Assembly: GCF_016342405.1 (NCBI RefSeq)
Contig: NZ_JAEINN010000018.1
Location: 1-64,000 of the forward strand
Direction of reading: 5' to 3'
Origin: Maridesulfovibrio ferrireducens
GTDB taxonomy: Bacteria; Desulfobacterota; Desulfovibrionia; Desulfovibrionales; Desulfovibrionaceae
DNA: 64,000 nucleotides
In this document: piece by piece, positions 15,887 to 24,680 of the stretch
How the letters are laid out: every line of letters starts with the position of its first letter
How positions within the stretch are numbered: position 1 is the first letter of the stretch
Notes under the pieces: generated by a model
What the model was told of the DNA's origin: nothing
Databases searched by the model: none
Seen by the model: only the letters and a program-made list of their open reading frames with translations
Program-made: the position numbers and the translations under genes

Positions 15887-18286
15887 ATGCTTTTAAGCAT
15901 GCAATGGCTACGCGATTTCGTTCCTTACGAAGGCGAAATTCAGGAACTTGGCGACAGACTGACTATGCTCGGCCTTGAGCTGGAAGAAATTTACAATCCT
16001 TTCGAAGCTATCTCTCCCATAGTGGTCGGACACATTGTTGAATGTGGCGCGCACCCTGAAGCTGAAAAGCTTTCAGTTTGTAAAGTTGATGTCGGAGAAG
16101 CTGAACTTCTTGATATCGTCTGCGGCGCACCCAACGTTGCCAAAGGACAGAATGTCCCCGTAGCAAAAGTCGGTGCAGTTATGCCCGGCGGCCTTAAAAT
16201 AAAAAAGGCTAAGCTTCGCGGTATTAAGTCTCACGGCATGATCTGCTCCGAAAGAGAGCTTGAACTTTCTGATGCCCATAAAGGCATCATGGTTCTTCCT
16301 GAAACATTAAAAGCTGGACAGAATTTTGTAGAGGCGATGAACCTCGAAACAACAATTCTCGACCTTGGAGTCACTCCTAACAGAGCTGACTGTCTTTCTA
16401 TTTTAGGTATAGCCAGAGAAACTGCTCTCGGCTTCAACTTGCCGCTTACCATGCCTGCACTCAATCTTATTGAGTCCGGTGGCAACGCTGCAGATATGTT
16501 GAAAATTAATATCGACGATCCAGACCTCTGTCCTCTTTATCAGGCCAGAATTCTCGAAGGTGCGGCTATCAAACCCTCCCCTGACTGGATGCGTTACCGC
16601 CTTCTTTCAGTCGGAGTTAGACCCATCAACAATATCGTTGACGTTACTAACTATATTCTTTTTGAGCTTGGACAGCCCCTGCACGCCTTTGACCGCGATC
16701 TGCTGAAAGGCAATTCCATCAAAGTCGGACTTGCTTCCGACGGACTTAAGTTCTCCACTCTTGATGAGCAGGAACGTACTCTAAAAGATTCCGATCTGCT
16801 TATCTGGGACTCTGAACGTCCGGTAGCTCTTGCCGGAGTTATGGGCGGCATGAATTCTGAGATCAGCAATGAGTCAAAAAATGTAGTCCTTGAAAGTGCA
16901 GTTTTCAGACCCGGATTAATCCGTAAAACAGCCCGCAGACTCTCTCTGCCTTCTGAGGCTTCTTACAGATTCGAACGCGGCGTAGATCAGCAGCTTAATA
17001 CTTTTGCAATGAACAGAGCCGCTCAGCTTATGAGTGAACTTTCCGGCGCAAAAGTTATTTCAGGAGTTGCCAAGAACGAACCGAAACCTTGGCAGACTCG
17101 CACTCATGATTATCGCCATGCCCGCTGTAATTCATGGCTCGGACTTTCACTCGATCCGGAATTCAGCAAAAATGCGTTCACCCTCATGGGACTCGAAGTA
17201 AATGACTCCGACGCAGACCGCTGGAAAGTAACCACTCCTTCATTCAGACTTGACCTCGAACGTGAGGCTGATCTTTATGAAGAAGTTGCGCGATACTTCG
17301 GTATGGATAAAATTCCTTCCGTTCTTCCTCGCATTTCTAAAACTTTCGATTCAGCTGTACTCGCTGATACACCTTACGGCTTCTTTCGCAGAATTAAGCA
17401 ATGGGGACGCGGTGTAGGCCTTCACGAAGCTATCAACTACAGCTTTGTAGGTGATGAAGATCTGGATCTACTTGGACTTCCCACCGAAGGACGGGTTCAC
17501 ATAGCAAACCCGCTGAGTGAAGATCAGAATGTACTGCGTACCGAGCTTGCTCCGGGAATGCTGAATACTGTCCGCCATAATCTGGCACAGGGCAATACTC
17601 ATATCAGAATTTTTGAAATCGCCAAAAACTTTGTGGAAGATACTACATCCGACACAAACACCCGTGAGCAGACCAGAATAGGCGTCATGCTCACCGGACA
17701 GCGAAATGCGGCTGAATGGCCGCATGAACACGGCGACGTCGACTACCTCGATATTAAAGGGCTTATTGAGCATCTTATTTGTGACCTTAAACTGGAAACT
17801 CCTGAAGTTTCTCTCGTTGAAGGCCACTCATATCTTGAACCTTGTATCAAAATTGAATGCGGCAACGACGAAGTCGGATTCATGGGTATGATCAAACCTG
17901 ATATCGCTGACAAATATCACGCAAAAAAAGAAATTTGGATGGCAGACCTCAATGTCGAAATCCTGCGTGATAAAGTCATGAATCATGATATTCAATTTGC
18001 TCTGCTCCCTGTTTTCCCTCCTTCAAGAAGAGACGTGACCGCAATAGCCCCTGTCTCCCTTCATGCCGAGGCAATCCAAAAGGCAATTCTCGGACTGAAA
18101 CTGCCACTGCTTGAATCTGTCGAACTGGTTACTGTCTTCACCCCGGAAGGACAGGACACCGAACGCAATATATCCTTCCGCCTGACTTACCGTCACGCCA
18201 ATAAGACTCTGAAGGATAAAGAAGTAGATAAGGAACATGCAAAAGTGCTTTCCGCTCTGGAAAAAGCGCTTCCTGTTCGTTTCTAA
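15887..18286 (+). CDS. pheT: Phenylalanine-tRNA ligase beta subunit
   Basis: The 799-aa protein is close to the 795 of E. coli PheT. An N-terminal EMAP/tRNA-binding domain (VGHIVECGAHPEAEKLSVCKV, about 46-66) is followed by the B3/B4 editing region, the B5 domain (LGLSLDPEFSKNAFTLMGLE), a catalytic-like core and the C-terminal ferredoxin-fold anticodon domain (VFPPSRRDVTAI, about 705). The GGAGG ribosome-binding site is 9 nt before the ATG. It forms the alpha2-beta2 enzyme with PheS and clears mischarged Tyr. Confidence 0.97.
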   Translation: MLLSMQWLRDFVPYEGEIQELGDRLTMLGLELEEIYNPFEAISPIVVGHIVECGAHPEAEKLSVCKVDVGEAELLDIVCGAPNVAKGQNVPVAKVGAVMPGGLKIKKAKLRGIKSHGMICSERELELSDAHKGIMVLPETLKAGQNFVEAMNLETTILDLGVTPNRADCLSILGIARETALGFNLPLTMPALNLIESGGNAADMLKINIDDPDLCPLYQARILEGAAIKPSPDWMRYRLLSVGVRPINNIVDVTNYILFELGQPLHAFDRDLLKGNSIKVGLASDGLKFSTLDEQERTLKDSDLLIWDSERPVALAGVMGGMNSEISNESKNVVLESAVFRPGLIRKTARRLSLPSEASYRFERGVDQQLNTFAMNRAAQLMSELSGAKVISGVAKNEPKPWQTRTHDYRHARCNSWLGLSLDPEFSKNAFTLMGLEVNDSDADRWKVTTPSFRLDLEREADLYEEVARYFGMDKIPSVLPRISKTFDSAVLADTPYGFFRRIKQWGRGVGLHEAINYSFVGDEDLDLLGLPTEGRVHIANPLSEDQNVLRTELAPGMLNTVRHNLAQGNTHIRIFEIAKNFVEDTTSDTNTREQTRIGVMLTGQRNAAEWPHEHGDVDYLDIKGLIEHLICDLKLETPEVSLVEGHSYLEPCIKIECGNDEVGFMGMIKPDIADKYHAKKEIWMADLNVEILRDKVMNHDIQFALLPVFPPSRRDVTAIAPVSLHAEAIQKAILGLKLPLLESVELVTVFTPEGQDTERNISFRLTYRHANKTLKDKEVDKEHAKVLSALEKALPVRF

Positions 18287-18309
18287 TACGACACCATAAA
18301 TAGAAACTT

Positions 18310-18346
18310 AATACCCGTGTGGATTTATCCACGCGGGTATTTTAAT
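18310..18346 (+). terminator. Terminator after pheT
   Basis: AATACCCGTGTGGA (18310-18323) and TCCACGCGGGTATT (18328-18341) form a 14-bp stem with one G-U pair and a TTTA loop, followed by TTAATTTT. Confidence 0.85.
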
Positions 18347-18481
18347 TTTCACATAAAAATAAAAAAGCTTTCAAAAAAAATTCAAATTGACCTATTATAA
18401 ATTTAAGATACTGACAAAATTCAGCAGGATGACAAATCCCTCCGAGTCTGTAATAAAAGATTATTATGTCAGTGACTAATT

Positions 18482-18497
18482 TTTATATACATATAAA
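18482..18497. promoter_or_regulatory. Inverted-repeat operator candidate before the second TetR gene
   Basis: TTTATAT-AC-ATATAAA is a 7-bp inverted repeat with a 2-bp centre, 11 bp before the TetR start codon. It is AT-rich, so chance is possible, but placement fits autoregulation. Confidence 0.4.
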
Positions 18498-18508
18498 CGG
18501 GATGAATT

Positions 18509-19126
18509 ATGGCGCGTAAGACCAAAGAAGAAGCAGAAAAGACCAGACAAGCCTTGCTCGCATCTGCTTTTAAAGTATTCAGCACTAAAGGCTATGCTAA
18601 AACAACACTGCAAGATATTGCTGAGGATTCCGGAGTCACCCGAGGCGCAGTCTACTGGCATTTTAAAAATAAAACAGACCTGTTCGAAAAACTGCTTGAT
18701 CATGCTTTTCTTCCCGTTCAAAGTATTATTTTTTCTAAATTTGATGAGAAATCCTCCCCTAAAGAAATTCTTGTCACCCTTATGAAGATATGGCTTAACC
18801 ATGCTACTTCTGACAAAAATTTTCGCACAGCCTTTGAAATAATTTTCAATAAAACCGAATGGTCAGATGAACTTATGCCCTTCAAACTCAAATATAAAGA
18901 CGAAGAGTTTAAGTTTATCAAGCAAGTTGAATTAATTTTTGAAAGGGGAATTAATGAAGGGGTATTCCGTAAGGATTTAAAACCGGCGGTAGCCTCAGCA
19001 TTTTATTACTCCAGTCTTTTCGGACTAGCACAATATTCTCTCTTTTTTGAAAAAGAACTTGATATCAATAAAGAAATTGACATGTTTATAAACATGTTTT
19101 TACACTCATGCCTATGCAAAAATTAA
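18509..19126 (+). CDS. TetR/AcrR-family regulator
   Basis: The 205-aa protein starts MARKTKEEAEKTRQALLASA and continues FSTKGYAKTTLQDIAEDSGV, TRGAVYWHFKNKTDLFEKLL: an AcrR/TtgR-type N-terminal helix-turn-helix in which the GAVYWHF motif is nearly invariant. The C-terminal half fits the AcrR-like ligand-binding domain. AcrR-type regulators usually govern efflux pumps, but here the partner is an outer-membrane protein gene whose start overlaps this gene by 19 nt. The regulator and the porin-like protein are therefore translationally coupled. No RND or MFP gene is nearby. Confidence 0.9.
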   Translation: MARKTKEEAEKTRQALLASAFKVFSTKGYAKTTLQDIAEDSGVTRGAVYWHFKNKTDLFEKLLDHAFLPVQSIIFSKFDEKSSPKEILVTLMKIWLNHATSDKNFRTAFEIIFNKTEWSDELMPFKLKYKDEEFKFIKQVELIFERGINEGVFRKDLKPAVASAFYYSSLFGLAQYSLFFEKELDINKEIDMFINMFLHSCLCKN

Positions 19127-19923
19127 TCACTTTTTTCACACTTTTCATTCTATTACTGGCAAGCTCCGCAAGTTGCGAAGAAAAAATATTGTTCCCGACA
19201 AACGAATTCAAACTCGGTTATCAGGGAATGTACATGTATTATGATGAACCGGATATAATGCACGAAAAAGGCATTATGAATGGCGGATTCGGATCATGGA
19301 CCGGCTATTTCACGGAACACCTGATTATGGTGAATGTGGAAGCTGAGGGTGTTGTAGGTTCGCTTAAATATGACGGACAGCGTAGTGACGGAAGCAAACT
19401 TAAATGCGATACTGATGACTATTTCATCAGTGCCAGAGCTACCGTAGGTAAAGGATTCGACTTCGGAGATATCGGCCTGACTCCTTATACAGGAATTGGC
19501 GGAAGATATTGGTACGACAATATAAAAACCACCGGTGGATACGAAAGAGAAATTAAACAAATCTACGTGCCTGTTGGTGTAAACATCATAGCAAAAATGG
19601 ATGATGACTGGTCTGTCGGCGGAACACTCGAAGGAGATCTCTTTCTCGGTGGAGAAGTTAAAAGCAAACTGTCTCAAGCCGGTCCTGAATACTCAGATGC
19701 CAAAAACACCCAAGAATTTATGAAAGGCGGTGGAGGAAGGGTTTCCATGTTCATGGAATACGACCTTGATTCTTATTCCGTCGGAGTTGAACCATATTTC
19801 CGCTACTGGCAATTTGCCAAATCAAAATCTGACACTGTTCAGTACGGAGGCTCAATGGCAGAAGTTGTTGAACCTAAAAATAAATTCTATATGTCAGGAC
19901 TCAGGGTTTACTTAAAGTTTTAG
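19108..19923 (+). CDS. Outer-membrane beta-barrel protein
   Basis: The 271-aa protein has a clear signal peptide (KLITFFTLFILLLASSASC, cleavage near residue 23) and then alternating aromatic/polar strands typical of a small barrel (FKLGYQGMYMYYDEP, TPYTGIGGRYWYDN, VGVEPYFRYWQFA), ending LRVYLKF with the C-terminal Phe required for BAM insertion. I count room for about 10-12 strands. The specific family is not recognised. Its gene overlaps the TetR gene, so the regulator probably senses a compound related to envelope stress or transport. Confidence 0.75.
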   Translation: MPMQKLITFFTLFILLLASSASCEEKILFPTNEFKLGYQGMYMYYDEPDIMHEKGIMNGGFGSWTGYFTEHLIMVNVEAEGVVGSLKYDGQRSDGSKLKCDTDDYFISARATVGKGFDFGDIGLTPYTGIGGRYWYDNIKTTGGYEREIKQIYVPVGVNIIAKMDDDWSVGGTLEGDLFLGGEVKSKLSQAGPEYSDAKNTQEFMKGGGGRVSMFMEYDLDSYSVGVEPYFRYWQFAKSKSDTVQYGGSMAEVVEPKNKFYMSGLRVYLKF

Positions 19924-19980
19924 TTTAAATTCTAAACCTGACTTTTCAAGATCTATTTACAAAATTTGATCTTAATAATA

Positions 19981-20020
19981 AATCCCTTGCAAAGTATAAA
20001 ACTCTGCAAGGGATTTATTA
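19981..20020. terminator. Bidirectional terminator between OMP and M29 genes
   Basis: AATCCCTTGCA (19981-19991) and TGCAAGGGATT (20005-20015) pair over 11 bp with T-rich flanks on both strands. They lie between convergent genes. Confidence 0.8.
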
Positions 20021-20044
20021 TTAACAAAACACTGTAATATACTG

Positions 20045-21244
20045 TTAAAGCTGGAATTCACCTTTAGCATAGATTACAACTTCACGCCCGTCTTTAAGCT
20101 TGGCATATACTGTTTTATCAAGAGTATTTACTAAGTCCCAATGTAGTGCGGAGCTATTGTAGCCCAACTTTTCTTTCAACTCAGCATCAAGTTTAGTCTG
20201 ATCTCCTGCATAAGTGTCGGCATATGACGCACCGACGGCTACATGACTATTTCCGAACTCTCCGCCATAATTTTCATCATAAAGAGTGTTAGCCATAAAC
20301 TTATCAATTCTGGAGAAGCGACGATCCGTCAACGAAAATTCTCCGAGACGCGAAGCTCCCGGGTCCATGGCAATCTGCTTTTTAACAAAATCTTCGCCTT
20401 CTTTCGCAGAAACATCAGTAACTACCCCATTTTCAAAGGTCAGCTTAACACCTTCAACATAGTTACCGGACCTGAATGAAGGCTGGTCGGCATAAAAAAC
20501 ACCCGAAGTGCCACGCCAGTCCGGTGATATGAATAATTCAAAACTGGGGATATTATGGCCGGAAACACCTATCCACTGCCTCATTTCACCATGCAGGACT
20601 GTCAGGTCCATTCCTTCGGAAACAATACGGTAGGACTTAATATCCAGCCCATTAAGCCAGTCTTTAACTTCAGTAGCCTTATTAAAAACGCCCTTCCAAC
20701 TGGCAGCGGGATCTTCATCATCCAGATAACAGGCTTTTACAATCTGAGCTGTAAAATCTTCGAGTGAAAGCCCGGCTGATTCCGCCATAGCTTTGGTCGG
20801 ATAAGAACAAAGCGTCCAGCCGAGCTCTCCTTCCTGCTCACGGATATCCATAATATCCCGAATATACTTTCTTGCCACTGCAGACTTTCCGATACGTGAT
20901 GGATCAACATCTGCCAGATGAGTTAAAGAAGAAGGTGCAAGAAGCACGATAAGCCCGTTAAGTTTTTTAGTTAATTCTTCATCTCCGGGCGCAATGAAAG
21001 TAACCTGATCATCATTTCCCGAACCATAAAAACTTTTTTCCATAGAAGGAGTAAGACTTAGTCTCGACACAGGATTCAAGCCTTCGTCTATAAGCCTCTT
21101 AAACACAACCTCAGCAAGAGGCAGAGCCTCGGCTTCGTAACGGATCATAATAACGTCGCCCTTCTCGTAGGGCTTAGTTCTGGCGGTAGTAAGGCCCCAC
21201 CATAAAGCTTCAACATATTTTTCAAGTTGCTTTTCAGTCAACAT
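20045..21244 (-). CDS. M29-family metallo-aminopeptidase
   Basis: The 399-aa protein resembles AmpS/aminopeptidase T. The Peptidase_M29 hallmarks are NIPSFELFISPDWRGTSGV, EGVKLTFENG, GEFSLTDRRFSRI, and LYDENYGGEFGNSHVAVGAS followed near the end by LHWDLV. The family's metal ligands are Glu, His and Asp in these blocks (EGV, GE, DEN..SH, H.D), and all are present. It is cytosolic and probably trims peptides using two Co/Zn ions. The start is fixed by AGGAG 5 nt before the ATG. It is transcribed alone, opposite its neighbours. Confidence 0.88.
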   Translation of the reverse strand: MLTEKQLEKYVEALWWGLTTARTKPYEKGDVIMIRYEAEALPLAEVVFKRLIDEGLNPVSRLSLTPSMEKSFYGSGNDDQVTFIAPGDEELTKKLNGLIVLLAPSSLTHLADVDPSRIGKSAVARKYIRDIMDIREQEGELGWTLCSYPTKAMAESAGLSLEDFTAQIVKACYLDDEDPAASWKGVFNKATEVKDWLNGLDIKSYRIVSEGMDLTVLHGEMRQWIGVSGHNIPSFELFISPDWRGTSGVFYADQPSFRSGNYVEGVKLTFENGVVTDVSAKEGEDFVKKQIAMDPGASRLGEFSLTDRRFSRIDKFMANTLYDENYGGEFGNSHVAVGASYADTYAGDQTKLDAELKEKLGYNSSALHWDLVNTLDKTVYAKLKDGREVVIYAKGEFQL

Positions 21245-21390
21245 AATATCTCCTGATTACTTTGCTATATTTATTTGCAGGACAGAGGAACTAATCCCAA
21301 CGGTTGCATACGTTTTGGATACATTTGAAATGGTAATTACATTAAACAAAAAAGCAATAACATTTAATTTTTTTATCTAAACGAACGAAA

Positions 21391-21426
21391 AAAGGAACCT
21401 CGCACCACAAGGTTTCTTTCGTTTTT
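21391..21426. other. Hairpin with T-run in the ferredoxin upstream region
   Basis: AAAGGAACCT (21391-21400) and AGGTTTCTTT (21410-21419) form a 10-bp stem with one mismatch, followed on the plus strand by CGTTTTT. It is terminator-like but no plus-strand gene precedes it. On the minus strand it would lie upstream of the M29 gene. It may end an unseen short transcript or be divergent-promoter structure. The rest of 21245-21440 shows nothing else. Confidence 0.4.
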
Positions 21427-21439
21427 CATCACTGGCTCC

Positions 21440-21468
21440 TTGACACGGGAGAGGCTTGTGGCTATCCA
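21440..21468 (+). promoter_or_regulatory. Candidate sigma-70 promoter of the ferredoxin gene
   Basis: TTGACA (21440-21445), a 17-bp spacer and TATCCA (21463-21468) fit a housekeeping promoter, leaving a leader of about 135 nt before the ferredoxin ATG. Confidence 0.5.
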
Positions 21469-21610
21469 AATTTCAAAAGCCCTGTATCGGGGTGTAAGTT
21501 GGATTACTAAATTCAGCTCAACCATATTGTTAAAGACTGCGCAGCCGTTATGGCATATTTTAGTGCAGACTATCAGTGGCTAAAAAATCAATCTTTTGGA
21601 GGGTAACACC

Positions 21611-21799
21611 ATGGGCTACGCTATCACTATTGATACAGAAAAATGTAATGGCGACGGTGAATGTGTTGATGTTTGTCCTACCGAAGTTTACGAACTTCAG
21701 GACAACAAAGCCGTTGCAGTAAATGAAGAAGAATGTCTTGGTTGCGAATCCTGCATCGAAGTTTGCGAACAGGGCGCTATCACTATCGAGGAACAATAG
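21611..21799 (+). CDS. Two-cluster ferredoxin with an Asp-containing first motif
   Basis: The 62-aa acidic ferredoxin has GGAGG 9 nt before ATG 21611. The second cluster motif is a full CLGCESCIEVC (C-x2-C-x2-C-x3-C). The first is C-N-G-D-G-E-C-V-D-V-C-P, that is C-x2-D-x2-C-x3-CP, so the second cysteine is replaced by Asp. The same substitution is known in Desulfovibrio africanus ferredoxin III and Pyrococcus ferredoxin, where the first cluster can be [3Fe-4S] or an Asp-ligated [4Fe-4S]. I infer a 7Fe/8Fe interconvertible ferredoxin serving low-potential electron transfer in the cytoplasm. It is monocistronic. Confidence 0.95.
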   Translation: MGYAITIDTEKCNGDGECVDVCPTEVYELQDNKAVAVNEEECLGCESCIEVCEQGAITIEEQ

Positions 21800-21826
21800 A
21801 CCGTTCCTTGTCTTGACAAGTTTTAA

Positions 21827-21860
21827 AGGCGGGAATCAGGGTTTACCCGGATTTCCGCCT
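21827..21860 (+). terminator. Terminator after the ferredoxin gene
   Basis: AGGCGGGAATC (21827-21837) pairs with GATTTCCGCCT (21850-21860) over 11 bp with one G-U pair and an inner GGG/CCC, followed by CTCTTTAAAAAATTTT. No gene is visible between it and 22117. Confidence 0.7.
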
Positions 21861-22116
21861 GCTCTTTAAAAAATTTTGGAATCACCGCACACTCAGTATC
21901 GATTCCCCGACGGAGCGTAAATTTCTTTTTTGCCCCCTTTTGATCTCACCGCACAGATGGATTATCTCTACAGATTTTAAATTACTGCCAATTACCGTTA
22001 AAATGCACTTTTTTCAGCCAGAAGATTGACTGCTGAAATTAAAGACTTAGTTAATATGAGTTTAAGCGGAATCAATTCGCAACTCTTTGATTAATATATT
22101 CTACGGAGGTTTAGCT

Positions 22117-22893
22117 TTGGACTTCACCAATATTTTCGAAAAATATGAAGCCCTTGTTGCAGAAGTGGACAAGGCTTTCAAAACAGTATCCGAACAGACA
22201 GATGACGGCATCAAATGCGGAAAAGGTTGCAGCGACTGCTGTCACGCTCTTTTTGACCTAACTTTAGTTGAAGCTATTTACCTGAATCGCAAATTTAATG
22301 AAAATTTCCGCGGAATGAAACGCTCAACAGTGATGCAGCGTTCTGACGTTGCCGACAGAAGCATTCATAAAATTAAAAGAAGAGCCTTCAAAGCCAGTCA
22401 GGCAGGCACATCTGCACATGAAATCATTAAAGAAATTTCACTTGCCCGCGTCAGATGCCCGCTTCTGGGTGACGACGACCTTTGTGAATTATATGATTTC
22501 AGACCTCTCACCTGCCGCATATATGGTGTTCCCATGAACATTGGCGGTGAGGCTCACTCATGCACCAAATCCGGTTTTTCATCCGGCAAGTCCTATCCGA
22601 CAATCAACATGGATAATCTTCAGACAAAACTCGTTGCACTTAGTACCGAACTGACTGAAAGTATCAATTCCAAACTCAAAGCTCTGCCTGAAATGATTGT
22701 TCCTGTATCAATGGCTCTTGTCACAGACTACACTCCTGAATATTTAGGAGAAAACACAGGCAATGCCAAAGAAGAAGTTGAAGCTCCGGTAGCAGCTCCT
22801 TCCGAAGCATGCAGCACCTGCTCTGAAGACAAAAGTGCCTGTGCCAACTGTAATTATACAGTTTCACTCGGTGCCGCTCCAGATGCGGAATAA
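22117..22893 (+). CDS. YkgJ-family cysteine-cluster protein with Cys-rich tail
   Basis: The protein is 258 aa. I place the start at TTG 22117 because GGAGG (22105-22109) lies 7 nt upstream; the frame is open 30 nt further but without a ribosome site. The CxBC/YkgJ pattern is CGKGCSDCC near residue 36, then RCPLLGDDDLCELYDFRPLTCR with the C...RP..CR hallmark, probably a metal or Fe-S site. An unusual tail adds CSTCSEDKSACANC near the C-terminus. The enzyme function of this family is unsettled. It is followed by two small genes in the same direction (29 and 44 bp gaps). Confidence 0.8.
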   Translation: MDFTNIFEKYEALVAEVDKAFKTVSEQTDDGIKCGKGCSDCCHALFDLTLVEAIYLNRKFNENFRGMKRSTVMQRSDVADRSIHKIKRRAFKASQAGTSAHEIIKEISLARVRCPLLGDDDLCELYDFRPLTCRIYGVPMNIGGEAHSCTKSGFSSGKSYPTINMDNLQTKLVALSTELTESINSKLKALPEMIVPVSMALVTDYTPEYLGENTGNAKEEVEAPVAAPSEACSTCSEDKSACANCNYTVSLGAAPDAE

Positions 22894-22922
22894 ATCAGTC
22901 AAGATTCCGAGGAGGCTATATA

Positions 22923-23270
22923 GTGAGCAAGATAACGTTTGAAGAAATAGAAGAACAGAAGAAGATGATGTACGCCAAGCTTTCGCCACGCAGGCGCAGG
23001 TTTGTCGATAAAATTGGATACGATGAATGGGACCCGTTCCAGCTCCCGATGGATCCCATTGACTTGCGTAAAGATGTTACCGGCAGAACTTCTCAGCAGC
23101 TTTGCGAAGAGTTTCTGCAAAATGTTCAAGCAAACAGAAACTCCGAATATGCTCAGGCTGCCTCGGAGTTCGGCGTGACTCTGGTAATGAACTTTGAACG
23201 AGTCAGACCAATTTTTGACTTTTGTGTTTGGTATAACGAGCATCTTGAAAGAGAAGGAAAAAAGGCCTGA
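22923..23270 (+). CDS. Conserved hypothetical protein, 115 aa
   Basis: GTG start at 22923 with GAGGAGG upstream. The small protein, without signal peptide or membrane segment, has a basic patch LSPRRRRFVDKIGYDEWDPF followed by helices (TSQQLCEEFLQN). I do not recognise a family. It lies between the YkgJ-type gene and the TPR gene in an apparent operon, so it may work with them. Confidence 0.6.
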   Translation: MSKITFEEIEEQKKMMYAKLSPRRRRFVDKIGYDEWDPFQLPMDPIDLRKDVTGRTSQQLCEEFLQNVQANRNSEYAQAASEFGVTLVMNFERVRPIFDFCVWYNEHLEREGKKA

Positions 23271-23314
23271 TCTTATCAATTTCAAACCTTTTTCGAAACT
23301 AAGAGGATACTCCT

Positions 23315-23935
23315 GTGCAGAAATTTGATAATATTGATGATTACATTACTGATCTTGAAGATAAAAAAGCAAAAAGCCCGAATTGCAGCAATACACGCTA
23401 CAACCTCGGAGTTGCATATCTTTCCAAAAGAGACTTCATGGAAGCTGAGCGTGAATTTTTAGCTGCTATTGATGAGTCCCCCAAAATGGCTGAAGCATAT
23501 GTTCAGCTTGGCGGAATTGCTTTCCAGCGCGACGACCTCAAAGGCTGCCTCAGCTACAACATAGCGGCTACACAGCAGCGTCCTTTCTTTGCTGTTCCCT
23601 GGGGAAACATTGGATTCGTATACATGCAGCAGGGTGACGTAGAAAAAGCCATCCAAGCTCTGAAACGCGCAATCAAATACGATCACAATTTCGTTCAGGC
23701 TCTTTCTACTCTTGGAAGCGCTTACTACCATCAGGGTGAAGTCGAAGACTGTATTGAAGTTTGCGAAAAAGCTGTAAAGCTCGCAGACACTTTCGGCCCA
23801 GCATGGAACAATCTGGCTCTATGTTACTCCGACAAAGGAGACTACGCTAGAGCTGTTGAATGCATAGACAAAGCAATTGCAACCGGATTCGAAGTCCCTG
23901 CTGAATTTCTTAAGGAAATTGAAGCACACCGTTAA
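23315..23935 (+). CDS. Tetratricopeptide-repeat protein
   Basis: The 206-aa protein (GTG start, AGAGGA upstream) is made of about five TPR units: NTRYNLGVAYLSKRDFMEAE, AEAYVQLGGIAFQRDDLKGC, AVPWGNIGFVYMQQGDVEKA, VQALSTLGSAYYHQGEVEDC and PAWNNLALCYSDKGDYARA. There is no signal peptide, so it is probably a cytosolic scaffold. It is last in the YkgJ - unknown - TPR operon, followed by a strong terminator. Confidence 0.85.
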   Translation: MQKFDNIDDYITDLEDKKAKSPNCSNTRYNLGVAYLSKRDFMEAEREFLAAIDESPKMAEAYVQLGGIAFQRDDLKGCLSYNIAATQQRPFFAVPWGNIGFVYMQQGDVEKAIQALKRAIKYDHNFVQALSTLGSAYYHQGEVEDCIEVCEKAVKLADTFGPAWNNLALCYSDKGDYARAVECIDKAIATGFEVPAEFLKEIEAHR

Positions 23936-23962
23936 TCCGTTCATATAAAAATATTCTTAAAA

Positions 23963-24000
23963 AAACCTTCCGCCCTTAATTGGACGGAAGGTTTTTTTAT
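23963..24000 (+). terminator. Terminator after the TPR gene
   Basis: AACCTTCCG (starting 23964) and CGGAAGGTT form a stem around a short loop, followed by a seven-T run. Confidence 0.85.
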
Positions 24001-24090
24001 TTGCAGATCATTTTTTTTAGAAGTAAAGTCAATCTCGAAAAGTAACACAAACACTCTCTCACACTGCAACCACCTAAAAAGACATATCAA

Positions 24091-24591
24091 ATGCTACCTA
24101 AAAAAACAGATACTCCTGAAATAAGTGCCAAATCTATGGCTAAAATTGCCCCGCGACACTTAATAGCTCCTTGCGGGCTTGATTGCTCCCGCTGCGTAGG
24201 TTGTGTTGAGGGCAGTGTGGCAGAGCATGCGCTTGCAATAGCAGAAACAATGGGAAATAATTTTCAGACCTATGCCGACCGCTTAAAAACATTCAATCCT
24301 GCAATGAATGAATATTCATCTTTCCGTACACTGCTGGACTCCCTTGCAAGCCCGAACTGCGGAGGATGCCGTTCCGAAAACAAAACTTGTCTGCCCTCTT
24401 GTAATATTGCCAACTGTGTAAGCGAACGAAACATCGAATTCTGTTTCGAGTGTACCGATTTCCCCGACTGCAAAAAAACAGGACTTCCCGATTCCTTATT
24501 AGAGCGCTGGAAAAAAAACAATAACTTAATGAAAAACACAGGGATCGAAAATTTTATCAAGGGGCTGGCAGAAAGGCCCCGGTATCCATAA
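24091..24591 (+). CDS. DUF3795-type cysteine-rich protein
   Basis: The 166-aa protein has HLIAPCGLDCSRCVGC near residue 26, then CGGCRSENKTCLPSCNIANC and FCFECTDFPDC, the spaced cysteine pattern of DUF3795 proteins, which probably bind a metal or Fe-S cluster. No function is established. No ribosome-binding site is obvious before ATG 24091, so the start is uncertain. It stands alone between two terminators. Confidence 0.7.
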   Translation: MLPKKTDTPEISAKSMAKIAPRHLIAPCGLDCSRCVGCVEGSVAEHALAIAETMGNNFQTYADRLKTFNPAMNEYSSFRTLLDSLASPNCGGCRSENKTCLPSCNIANCVSERNIEFCFECTDFPDCKKTGLPDSLLERWKKNNNLMKNTGIENFIKGLAERPRYP

Positions 24592-24680
24592 AATGAATAT
24601 CTTAAAAAAAATTTCTTAACGGTTGTATTTTTATATTTCTTTGATATTCTTCAGTTACAGACACAAACTTGGAGGACAAA

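Noticed and set aside
17700-17900. Possible CRISPR or tandem-repeat array anywhere in the window
   Set aside because: No regularly spaced direct repeats were seen here or elsewhere; the only repeats are the paired 9-mers at 7401-7421 and hairpins.
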